Positions 1 to 5,213 of a stretch of DNA of 5,213 bases are shown in pieces. Both the position numbers and the translations under genes were made by a program. The DNA lies in contig CAITIF010000076.1 of NCBI GenBank assembly GCA_903892365.1, forward strand, positions 1 to 5,213, read 5' to 3'. Position 1 is the first letter of the stretch. Each line of letters begins with the position of its first letter. The notes under the pieces are model-generated. The model was not told the origin of the DNA. It searched no databases and was given only the letters and a program-made list of their open reading frames with translations. The DNA is from an uncultured Pirellula sp. (GTDB lineage: Bacteria > Planctomycetota > Planctomycetia > Pirellulales > Pirellulaceae).

Positions 1-594
1 ATACAGCATGGCGTCGGAGGAACCAGGGACAACCCCAAGCTGTTCAAGGAATAGGTTAGGGTTTTGCGAGAAGGCGAAACGATCCTTTGGCAACGTGTAG
101 AAGTATTGGAACAACGTAATCGCCACTGTTCCCGTTGCGCAGGACAAAAGGAGCGTTACCAACGTATCTGCCACCCACTTGCTTCTGCAAAGCTGTACTA
201 AGGATAACAACAATACGATTTGACTGATCCACTGCCAACAACCGTTCAAGCTGTACCTTCCATTGACGTATTGAATTTGAAAGTGCGTAGCGAATCGTAA
301 CCAACATGCAAAGGCAACACACGAGCCAACGAGAGACCAACTCATCCCACATGGCTTAGAATCATTTCGATCCAGAACCCAATTCATGGCGACGAAAAAA
401 CCGATGGCTATGGACAACACGATCAGCGGCATGCTATCACCGCTCGCAATTCCCATCACCGTGTCGCAAGGATTCCACTGCGATAATACAATTAAAATGG
501 AAGTTAAAAGCAGAGCGGCTTGATTGGGAAGCTGGAGCACCCAAGAGGAGTGCTCCTGTCGATTATCTGCAAATCCTTTTTGGATAGTTGGCAT
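1..594 (-). CDS. Partial multi-spanning membrane protein, O-antigen ligase/polymerase-like (3' end outside window)
   Basis: I translated the minus strand by hand and found one frame open from an ATG at 594-592 to base 1 with no stop, giving 198 residues of a longer protein. It begins MPTIQKGFADNRQEH and has hydrophobic stretches near residues 26-40, 56-74, 84-101, 121-136 and 142-163, so at least five membrane segments lie in this part. The motif around 113-123 (RYSLNGCWQWI) and the LFQYFYTLPKDRF stretch (161-173) resemble the N-terminal half of planctomycete O-antigen ligase/polymerase (Wzy/WaaL-type) proteins as I remember them; the diagnostic periplasmic loop would lie beyond the window. 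The gene starts 8 bases after the WecA-like stop, which suggests cotranscription and a role in envelope glycan polymerisation or transfer. No clear Shine-Dalgarno precedes the ATG. An in-frame GTG at 540 has AGGAG 12 bases upstream, so a shorter start is possible. The coding frame is solid; the family call is moderate. Confidence 0.72.
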   Translation of the reverse strand, partial: MPTIQKGFADNRQEHSSWVLQLPNQAALLLTSILIVLSQWNPCDTVMGIASGDSMPLIVLSIAIGFFVAMNWVLDRNDSKPCGMSWSLVGSCVAFACWLRFATHFQIQYVNGRYSLNGCWQWISQIVLLLSLVQLCRSKWVADTLVTLLLSCATGTVAITLFQYFYTLPKDRFAFSQNPNLFLEQLGVVPGSSDAMLY

Positions 595-602
595 GAACCG
601 AC

Positions 603-1760
603 TCAACTTGGTTGGGTGGGGTGTGTTCCTGTTAAGCTCTCCAAGACCGCGACCAGACTGAGCATGCACAGGACAATCGCGATCACAATCACAGCACCCC
701 AAAAGTCTGTTCTCGGCAGTAACAAAGCACCCAGGGAGCAGGTGATCGTTGCGAGATAAATGGTTATCACAGCTTGTTTCTTCGTCATCCCTAAGTCCAC
801 TAAGCGATGCGAGAAATGTCGCTTGTCGGCTTGAAACGGACTGCGTCCCTCTCTCAAGCGAATCAAAATCACACTGACCATGTCATAGAGCGGAATTGCC
901 AGAACACACAACGGAGCAAAGACGGCATGCGGAGTCTGACCTTTGGCGCCTGTGTAGGTAGATAGTAAAGTGGCAATCGCAATCCAATAACCTACAAAGT
1001 AACTGCCTGCATCCCCCATAAAGATGGATGCAGGGGGCCAGTTGTGCTTCAAGAACCCCAATAGAGCACCACAAAGGACCAGCAAAGTCGCCGCGACAAA
1101 CAGCTGAGGGCCGCTCTGGGACGGCTCCGGGTTGACGAACAACATAACTGACAACATGACGCAAATAATTGCAGCTACCCCACCACTAAGAGCGTCCATG
1201 TTGTCCAACATGTTGAACGAGTTAATCAACATGACAATCCAAACAACACTAAGAATCGACGTCAGCCATGGTATTCCAATAAAGGCTGTGAGCTGTAGAT
1301 TTTGCCAATAGACGACGAAGCCCGCTACCATAAACTCGATGGCAAGCCGAACCTGCCATGGCAATGCAAACTTGTCATCCAACAGCCCCAAAAGAGTCAA
1401 AACGGTTCCTCCAGCGATGAGAACCCAGATCTGAGTTGCACGTGACGCCATGCCTGGAAGATGGACTGCTAACTGACTTGGAAGCACACTTCTGGCGAGC
1501 GCCGGATTGCTCTGCAAAAAAAACAAGCCTAGGGTTCCGATCAAAAACGTACCAACCACACCCAACCAAATTCCAAGTCCGCCCCCCAGTGGTATCGGCG
1601 TCGAGTGCGATTTGCGAGCGTTTGGGCGATCCAATAAACCAAGACGATCCGCCCACTTTTTGACCCATCCCACGGCAACCCATGAAATGAGGCAAGCGGG
1701 TCCAACCGTAATGAGCGAAAGCACTGAAACGAGTAAAAGTTGGTTCTTCAATACGTCCAA
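603..1760 (-). CDS. MraY/WecA-family polyprenyl-phosphate sugar-1-phosphate transferase (glycosyltransferase family 4)
   Basis: This integral membrane enzyme would transfer a sugar-1-phosphate, typically GlcNAc-1-P from UDP-GlcNAc, to undecaprenyl phosphate at the cytoplasmic face, starting an envelope glycan. With a TTG start at 1760 it has 385 residues. Family motifs appear in order: LLDRPNARKSH near 42-52, GLLDDKFALPW at 125-135 with the Asp pair 128/129, NMLDNMDALS at 183-192 with Asp186 and Asp189, KHNWPPASIFMGDAGS at 238-253, and the HFSH cytoplasmic motif at 315-318. About ten hydrophobic segments fit the family. The frame is open up to an ATG at 1940, but that start would overlap the DUF4416 gene by about 170 bases and add a soluble 60-residue leader that the family lacks. 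Between there and the first membrane segment only TTG codons (1760 or 1751) are in frame. The ATG abutting the DUF4416 stop is out of frame. WecA/WbpL-like rather than MraY is favoured by the HxxH motif and the DDK(F) motif; substrate is not decidable. The family is certain, the start is not. Confidence 0.9.
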   Translation of the reverse strand: MDVLKNQLLLVSVLSLITVGPACLISWVAVGWVKKWADRLGLLDRPNARKSHSTPIPLGGGLGIWLGVVGTFLIGTLGLFFLQSNPALARSVLPSQLAVHLPGMASRATQIWVLIAGGTVLTLLGLLDDKFALPWQVRLAIEFMVAGFVVYWQNLQLTAFIGIPWLTSILSVVWIVMLINSFNMLDNMDALSGGVAAIICVMLSVMLFVNPEPSQSGPQLFVAATLLVLCGALLGFLKHNWPPASIFMGDAGSYFVGYWIAIATLLSTYTGAKGQTPHAVFAPLCVLAIPLYDMVSVILIRLREGRSPFQADKRHFSHRLVDLGMTKKQAVITIYLATITCSLGALLLPRTDFWGAVIVIAIVLCMLSLVAVLESLTGTHPTQPS

Positions 1761-1773
1761 GTTGATCGCCCAT

Positions 1774-2334
1774 CTAGTTCTTTTGAATTTGTTTTTCCAT
1801 CGATCGCATTTGAAGCAATAGATGTTGCCGAGCTGATTCAAAGAATAATCGAAAGTCCTCCCGTTGATAGTCAGGATACGTCCATTGCATGGGTTGCCAC
1901 GTTTGGTCTCGGTAAGCCAGCGTAACCTCCCCGTAAACACCCTCTTGAAGATACACCCGGTGCTCCCGGTTTTTGGTGGACGCCAAAACCAGTTTCGTCA
2001 ACGAAAAATAACCGGGGTCTACATTCAAGGGCCGCACTTCTTGGGTAGGATGACTTGCGGCGAAGTCAATTTCAAGTCGATTAGCAAGGTGTTTATCGGA
2101 TGCCAGTTTCGATGGATCGTAGAATCGCCCTAGCACAAAAAACTGCTTCTTCAGTCCCTCACCCATGGTCGGCTGATAGTAGGCTGATTCAGAAAACTCG
2201 TATCGCTGGCTTTGCATCGCAATTGGCCCCAGTTGGCGTTCCACTTGGGCCATCAACCAGTCCAAAGCAAAATCGTAACGACTAAACGCAGCAACTAGTG
2301 CAAGACAAGGTGGGTGATCTTTAATCCCCCCCAT
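1774..2334 (-). CDS. DUF4416 family protein
   Basis: This is a soluble protein of 186 residues with no signal peptide or membrane segment. It matches the DUF4416 family over essentially its whole length: an N-terminal strand with ALVAAFSRYDFALDW (11-25), then LGPI (35-38), the YYQPTMGEGLKKQF block (52-65), a conserved NVDPGYFSLTKLVLAST stretch (104-120), HRVYLQEGVYGEVTL (125-139) and the WTYPDYQREDF block (151-161). The length is about that usual for the family. No biochemical function is established for DUF4416, and I do not assign one. The conserved Asp-Pro-Gly-Tyr, His-Arg and Tyr-Pro-Asp-Tyr clusters look like a possible binding or active site (inference). The start is the first ATG, with MGGIKDHPP fitting the family N terminus; the ribosome-binding site is weak, with GGGG about 10 bases upstream. 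The gene lies 52 bases after the dioxygenase-like gene and is followed at once by the WecA-like gene, so it is probably part of the same operon. Confidence 0.9.
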   Translation of the reverse strand: MGGIKDHPPCLALVAAFSRYDFALDWLMAQVERQLGPIAMQSQRYEFSESAYYQPTMGEGLKKQFFVLGRFYDPSKLASDKHLANRLEIDFAASHPTQEVRPLNVDPGYFSLTKLVLASTKNREHRVYLQEGVYGEVTLAYRDQTWQPMQWTYPDYQREDFRLFFESARQHLLLQMRSMEKQIQKN

Positions 2335-2386
2335 GATTTAACCCCGCTTCGATATTTTGGTCCAAAGTCTATGTTTTAAGCAATTT
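2335..2386 (-). other. Short intergenic spacer with small inverted repeat
   Basis: These 52 bases separate the dioxygenase-like stop from the DUF4416 start. The stretch contains a small inverted repeat, TTTGG-T-CCAAA at 2356-2366, with no following T tract, so it is not a convincing terminator. The gap is compatible with one transcript across both genes. Confidence 0.3.
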
Positions 2387-3082
2387 CTACATGTCAGGAG
2401 TTGACTTGGAATCGCTTGGTGGGCCAAGAACAATTTGAAAATTGCCCGTCATCAGCTTCTCACTCAAAGGATTTTTTCGGTCGATTGGCTCAGGCTGCAA
2501 GCCCATGGTGATGCCCTTTTGCTGCTCCGCTGAAACGCTCTTGTAAACACCATCCTTGCGATTGAGTTCCTGATTCGCCTCAAAGTACAGCTGTGTTTCC
2601 AACGTCTTTCGGCCTGAAGCAACCACACGAAAGTGAATGTGCGGCGTACGACCAGGGTACTTTCCAGGTTGGATGGTTTTAAAGGAAAAGGAACCGTCCT
2701 GACCTGTTTGCATGCGCCCCCAATACTGAAAGTTCGGGTCTAGAGGGCTCTCACCTCGATCGTTAGGGTGATTGTACCGCCCGGAGTGACATGCTTGCCA
2801 AACCTCGACAAATACTTTTTCTAGTGGTTGGCTGGAGAGATCAAGCACGTTTCCACGCACAACAATGATCTCCCCTTCCGCTAAAGGGCTATTGCTGTCC
2901 TTGCGAGTCAAATCGATGTCAAAGAACTCCTGCTTCTCAATCTCCGGAATGGGATAAAAGGGACCACGTGTCTGTTCGACAGTCTGAATTAAATCGCTTG
3001 CAAGCGATTCACCTGCCCAAAATCCAACCAGTCCTGCACCTGCAACCCGGAGATTAAAGTCGCGTCGCTTCATATTCATCAT
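2387..3082 (-). CDS. Secreted intradiol ring-cleavage dioxygenase-like protein (protocatechuate 3,4-dioxygenase beta-type fold)
   Basis: The 231-residue product starts with a Tat-like signal: KRRDF at 5-9, a hydrophobic stretch to about residue 22, and a plausible cleavage site after SLA (26-28). Export to the periplasm is therefore likely. The mature part has the intradiol dioxygenase fold: GPFYP (40-44), EGEIIVVRGNVLD (69-81), VEVWQACHSGRYNH (92-105), a DGSFSFKTIQPG strand (129-140) and GRTPHIHFRV (144-153). The four expected non-haem Fe(III) ligands are visible as Tyr103, Tyr142, His148 and His150, and Arg145 matches the conserved active-site arginine three residues before the first His. 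The enzyme family cleaves catechol-type rings between the two hydroxyls with O2. The substrate cannot be read from sequence. No alpha-subunit partner or pca pathway gene is nearby, which argues against a standard protocatechuate pathway role. Three ATGs (3082, 3079, 3073) are possible starts; GGAA just upstream supports 3082 or 3079. This is the first gene of the minus-strand unit. Confidence 0.9.
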   Translation of the reverse strand: MMNMKRRDFNLRVAGAGLVGFWAGESLASDLIQTVEQTRGPFYPIPEIEKQEFFDIDLTRKDSNSPLAEGEIIVVRGNVLDLSSQPLEKVFVEVWQACHSGRYNHPNDRGESPLDPNFQYWGRMQTGQDGSFSFKTIQPGKYPGRTPHIHFRVVASGRKTLETQLYFEANQELNRKDGVYKSVSAEQQKGITMGLQPEPIDRKNPLSEKLMTGNFQIVLGPPSDSKSTPDM

Positions 3083-3114
3083 GTTTTCCAGTTAAAGCTT
3101 GGGAATGTTCTCGG

Positions 3115-3127
3115 AACCGATTCGGTT
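3115..3127. promoter_or_regulatory. Inverted repeat AACCGA-T-TCGGTT, possible operator
   Basis: This is a perfect six-base inverted repeat with a one-base centre, located 33 bases upstream of the dioxygenase-like ATG at 3082. It overlaps a second nested symmetry, TCGG-AA-CCGA at 3111-3120. There is no T tract beyond it and no gene end nearby, so a protein-binding site or a 5'-leader hairpin is more likely than a terminator. No regulator family can be named. Confidence 0.35.
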
Positions 3128-3182
3128 TGATGAACGTCTTAGTTACCTATCTGAGGCGGCTTAAATCATCGTAGCTTATTCG

Positions 3183-3195
3183 ACCAGGGTCTGGT
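3183..3195. repeat. Inverted repeat ACCAG-GGT-CTGGT in the divergent region
   Basis: Five-base arms around a three-base centre lie midway between the divergent genes. A repeat of this size can arise by chance in 238 bases, so the entry is recorded as a weak candidate binding site. Confidence 0.2.
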
Positions 3196-3320
3196 GGGGT
3201 TGTAGGGACTAGCAAAAACAAAATGATTCAGCAACTCTACGGATTTGTTTCACAATCAGGACTAGAATTCATACTGGATAAAGCCTAAAAATACGCTATC
3301 CAATTATTGAACCGTGAATC

Positions 3321-4583
3321 ATGTTACTTCGAGTTTTCGCAGATTTTGCAACGCCCAGACTAATGAGTGACTCCGAAGAACACGAACAGCCTGTCCGGAA
3401 AATTCGGTTGCATCATCCGAAACAGGAATCTGGGCGCGAGCCGTCTCGACCGTCTCCCTTCTCATGGCTTTCTCCCGTAGCAACAAGGCGTCGCGAGAAA
3501 TCTGTTGAGGGTTTGTTGTATGGCTGCGCAGTCGCTGAAGCTTTGGCCCAGGCGCACAATGGTTTGCCACCTCGAGTTGGACTGAAACTGTATGGCCGAA
3601 ACCCGCTCGAATATCGATATCAACCGGGCGTCGGAATCACCTCGCATCGCACCCACGCCTTGATCATCACGACGCAAGCGATGCTAGAATCGAGAACGGA
3701 TAAGGATCGTTTTGCGAACTCGCTTCGGAAACGGATCAGTTGGTACCAGCGTTCCTTTCCTGTTCGGCACGTACAGTCTTTTTTTTCGAGCATTGTTCGA
3801 AAGTGCAGAAACGTTTCCTACGAGAATTCGTTGGAGCTCGGTTTTGGCGACGATCCGATGGTGCGTTCGCTAATCCTTGCGGTCGGACTGCAAGGGGGCA
3901 TGAACAACTTCTCTCGCTGGCTAGAGAAGTCGGTCGATGTGACTCATGGAGATTTTCGCGTCCTGCATGCTGCCACTCTAACCGCGTATGCGGCTCAGAT
4001 TGCCCAATTGCATGAAGGCGATACGTTGGATCCGTTTAAGACCCTTGGCATGCTCATCGATGCAACCGACGAGCCAGATTTGCTTGACCAGTTAAGGGAA
4101 CTTGAATCCCATTTGCGAAATCATCGCTCGGTCGCTTTCGTCGCCAAGCAGTTTGGCTGGGGTAATGGAGTTCCCGCCGACGTCATGGCGGTTTCCCTTT
4201 TGGGAATTTACAGTTGGCTTCGCCATCCTACCTCGTACCGAAATGCTGTGGAGCGAGCGGTGCTTCTGGGTGGTTCTTGCAGCGCTGTCGCGGTGCTTGC
4301 TGGTTCACTAGCAGGGATCACCTTAGGCAGGAATCGAATCCCTCGCCATTGGACAAAAGATGTTTCGTTCTTCCCTTACGACAAAGCCTGGCGCGAGCAG
4401 TTGATCGAGCGCGTGAAGGATTGGCCGCACGGCGTCGAAGATATTCAAGAAGCTCGAGGGCTTCCATCACAATACCTTGGGCAAATTGCCAGGAACACTT
4501 GGCGGTCCGTGTTTCGGCTCATTCACGCTGCAATAAGGCTACCCGTCAAATCGGTCGCATTCAGCCTTCGCAAGAAAGGTTAA
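3321..4583 (+). CDS. ADP-ribosylglycohydrolase (DraG/ARH)-fold protein, probably catalytically degenerate
   Basis: The 420-residue product aligns by eye with the all-helical ADP-ribosylglycohydrolase fold. Residues 62-77 (VEGLLYGCAVAEALAQ) match the first helix, 177-190 match the mid-domain MR..P segment, DVTHGDFRVLHAA (206-218) matches the TH.D..A helix, and 282-344 match the last core helices, ending in the typical G...G...IP..W pattern. Known members bind Mg through GD in helix 1, a TDDT motif and a GGDTD motif. Here these read AE (72-73), SHRT (108-111) and GGSCS (317-321), so the acidic ligands appear lost. I infer a pseudoenzyme or a much altered active site. The first 60 residues are basic and probably disordered. 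The tail (about 388-420) is an amphipathic basic segment that might touch the membrane. No strong Shine-Dalgarno helps choose between ATG 3321 and ATG 3363, which begins MSDSEEHEQ; the longer form is listed. The gene diverges from the dioxygenase operon. The fold is fairly sure and the function unknown. Confidence 0.8.
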   Translation: MLLRVFADFATPRLMSDSEEHEQPVRKIRLHHPKQESGREPSRPSPFSWLSPVATRRREKSVEGLLYGCAVAEALAQAHNGLPPRVGLKLYGRNPLEYRYQPGVGITSHRTHALIITTQAMLESRTDKDRFANSLRKRISWYQRSFPVRHVQSFFSSIVRKCRNVSYENSLELGFGDDPMVRSLILAVGLQGGMNNFSRWLEKSVDVTHGDFRVLHAATLTAYAAQIAQLHEGDTLDPFKTLGMLIDATDEPDLLDQLRELESHLRNHRSVAFVAKQFGWGNGVPADVMAVSLLGIYSWLRHPTSYRNAVERAVLLGGSCSAVAVLAGSLAGITLGRNRIPRHWTKDVSFFPYDKAWREQLIERVKDWPHGVEDIQEARGLPSQYLGQIARNTWRSVFRLIHAAIRLPVKSVAFSLRKKG

Positions 4584-4600
4584 CCAGCAAAACAAGCTGG
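4584..4600. terminator. Possible weak hairpin in the convergent gap
   Basis: CCAGC (4584-4588) and GCTGG (4596-4600) form a five-base stem around a seven-base A-rich loop, starting immediately after the plus-strand stop codon. The gap between the two convergent genes is only 51 bases, the right place for a shared terminator. The stem is short and no T tract follows on the plus strand, so this is a weak call. Confidence 0.25.
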
Positions 4601-4634
4601 ATAACCATCGCATAGGTTGCCGCCGCGTTTCTCG

Positions 4635-5210
4635 TTATTGGGTTTTTTCGGTCTTGGACTTTCGGCTGCGGCTTCCCAAGACCGACATGACTATGACCAA
4701 GCCACCCAGCGAACCAAGCCAGACCAACGTTGCCTGCCAACCAAAGGTGGGAAAATCCACCAAGCTGATAGAAGGCAAAGCGATCGACATCCCAACCGGA
4801 AACAAACAACCTACCAAGATACCAGACGCTACAATTCCCATGGAAGCTTGACGTTGTTCGGTCCCTCCGAATAAACGAAAGACGACGGCGAACGGAACAG
4901 ACAGAAGCAGGCTTGCGATCGTGTAACTTACGACTTCAATCAACAAGGGTCGAGTTCCTTCGTCGATCCCAGGAATGGATTCTATCCCCTCCAAAAAATG
5001 GTTTGCCTGCGACCCAAGAATCGCGGCGATGCTTCCGCATGCGGTCCCGGCCAAAACACAAAGCACAACCTTGAAAGGTCTCTTGATACCGACGACCAAG
5101 CTGGAGGCTCCGAAGCAGGCACCCAAAATTGCAAACGTATTGAGCGTATTCCAAAAACGGTTCTTTGCCGTAAGCACGGCTGCTTCGTCAAGTAGATCCT
5201 TGGCGCCCAT
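4635..5210 (-). CDS. Hypothetical membrane protein with about five transmembrane segments (5' end may be outside window)
   Basis: From the ATG at 5210 the product has 191 residues. I do not recognise the family. Hydrophobic segments lie near residues 24-41, 46-66, 88-112, 124-147 and 159-178, rich in Gly, Ala and Ser, with a basic tail RSRKSKTEK (181-189) that is probably cytoplasmic. A short loop around 67-87 (QANHFLEGIESIPGIDEGTR region) is the longest polar stretch. The frame stays open through the last three bases of the window, so the ATG at 5210 may be internal and the true start further right. The polar N-terminal residues 1-20 (MGAKDLLDEAAVLTAK) could equally be the true start or the end of an upstream domain. 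The gene converges on the ARH-fold gene with a 51-base gap. No catalytic motif is visible and no function is proposed. Confidence 0.7.
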   Translation of the reverse strand: MGAKDLLDEAAVLTAKNRFWNTLNTFAILGACFGASSLVVGIKRPFKVVLCVLAGTACGSIAAILGSQANHFLEGIESIPGIDEGTRPLLIEVVSYTIASLLLSVPFAVVFRLFGGTEQRQASMGIVASGILVGCLFPVGMSIALPSISLVDFPTFGWQATLVWLGSLGGLVIVMSVLGSRSRKSKTEKTQ

Positions 5211-5213
5211 GGG

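Larger units (their letters stand above)
3083..3320. promoter_or_regulatory. Divergent intergenic region between the dioxygenase operon and the ARH-fold gene
   Basis: These 238 bases lie between two genes transcribed away from each other, so promoters for both must be here or extend into the genes. I see no convincing gene. No near-consensus sigma-70 promoter stands out on either strand; on the plus strand TTTCAC (3248-3253) with CATACT (3270-3275) at 16-base spacing is a weak candidate. Two inverted repeats (3115-3127 and 3183-3195) could be binding sites. The half nearest the plus-strand gene is AT-rich. Confidence 0.5.

Noticed and set aside
56..352. 98-residue minus-strand ORF starting MWDELVSRW
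   Set aside because: It lies wholly inside the longer open frame from 594 to base 1, in a different frame. It is less hydrophobic and has no family resemblance, while the long frame has membrane segments throughout.
546..557. Inverted repeat AGGAG-TG-CTCCT near the start of the O-antigen ligase-like gene
   Set aside because: It has short arms inside coding sequence; its AGGAG on the minus strand is 12 bases from a GTG, too far for a convincing ribosome-binding site. It is noted only as an alternative start.
883..1164. 93-residue minus-strand ORF inside the WecA-like gene
   Set aside because: It is a shadow of the true frame, which carries the MGDAGS and NMLDNMD motifs over the same bases.
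1516..1523. Run of eight A (T on the coding strand) inside the WecA-like gene as a slippage or frameshift site
   Set aside because: The run simply encodes Phe-Phe in a membrane segment, and family motifs continue in the same frame on both sides.
1375..1773. 132-residue minus-strand ORF whose ATG abuts the DUF4416 stop
   Set aside because: It overlaps the conserved N-terminal third of the WecA-like gene in another frame and shows no recognisable domain; only its start position is attractive.
1761..1940. N-terminal extension of the WecA-like frame to the ATG at 1940
   Set aside because: The extension overlaps conserved DUF4416 coding sequence and adds a polar leader not found in the family, before the first membrane segment.
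3779..3786. Run of eight T inside the ARH-fold gene as a frameshift or terminator
   Set aside because: The frame is conserved on both sides, no stem precedes the run, and it encodes Phe-Phe within a helix.
4214..4615. 133-residue plus-strand ORF overlapping the 3' end of the ARH-fold gene
   Set aside because: It is Arg/Ser-rich with no domain and lies in a shifted frame over the conserved closing core and tail of the ARH-fold gene.
1..5213. CRISPR array, tRNA/rRNA, insertion sequence or toxin-antitoxin/defence module
   Set aside because: No direct repeats with spacers, no cloverleaf or rRNA sequence, no transposase motifs, and no small paired genes were seen; the ARH-fold protein alone, lacking a partner ADP-ribosyltransferase nearby, is not enough to call a toxin-antitoxin pair.

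Overview
The window looks like a piece of a planctomycete chromosome (Rhodopirellula/Blastopirellula-like). This is inferred from protein style. The features pointing that way are a WecA-type transferase with the NMLDNMD variant of its catalytic motif, a Tat-exported intradiol-dioxygenase-like protein, a DUF4416 protein, weak Shine-Dalgarno signals and base composition near half GC. No RNA gene, CRISPR array, insertion sequence or phage gene was found.

Layout. From about 3080 down to base 1, four genes run on the minus strand with small gaps and look like one transcription unit. In order of transcription they are a secreted intradiol ring-cleavage dioxygenase-like protein (3082-2387), a DUF4416 protein (2334-1774), a polyprenyl-phosphate sugar-1-phosphate transferase of the MraY/WecA family (about 1760-603), and a multi-spanning membrane protein resembling planctomycete O-antigen ligase/polymerase proteins (594 to beyond base 1). 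The last one has no stop inside the window and is easy to miss, because a short overlapping ORF in another frame masks it. A 238-base divergent intergenic region (3083-3320) with two inverted repeats separates this unit from a plus-strand gene (3321-4583). That gene encodes an ADP-ribosylglycohydrolase (DraG/ARH)-fold protein whose metal-binding acidic residues appear to be replaced. A convergent minus-strand gene (4635 to about 5210) encodes an unrecognised membrane protein with about five membrane segments; its 5' end may lie outside the window.

How the genes may work together. The last two genes of the minus unit fit envelope glycan assembly: the WecA-like enzyme loads the first sugar phosphate on a polyprenyl carrier, and the O-antigen ligase/polymerase-like protein would polymerise or transfer the finished chain. 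The two upstream genes have no established link to that pathway. The most unusual item is the ADP-ribosylglycohydrolase-fold protein, which reads as a likely pseudoenzyme. I see no evidence for a defence system or other complete new system. The best leads are this pseudoenzyme, the non-ATG start of the WecA-like gene and the gene company kept by DUF4416.
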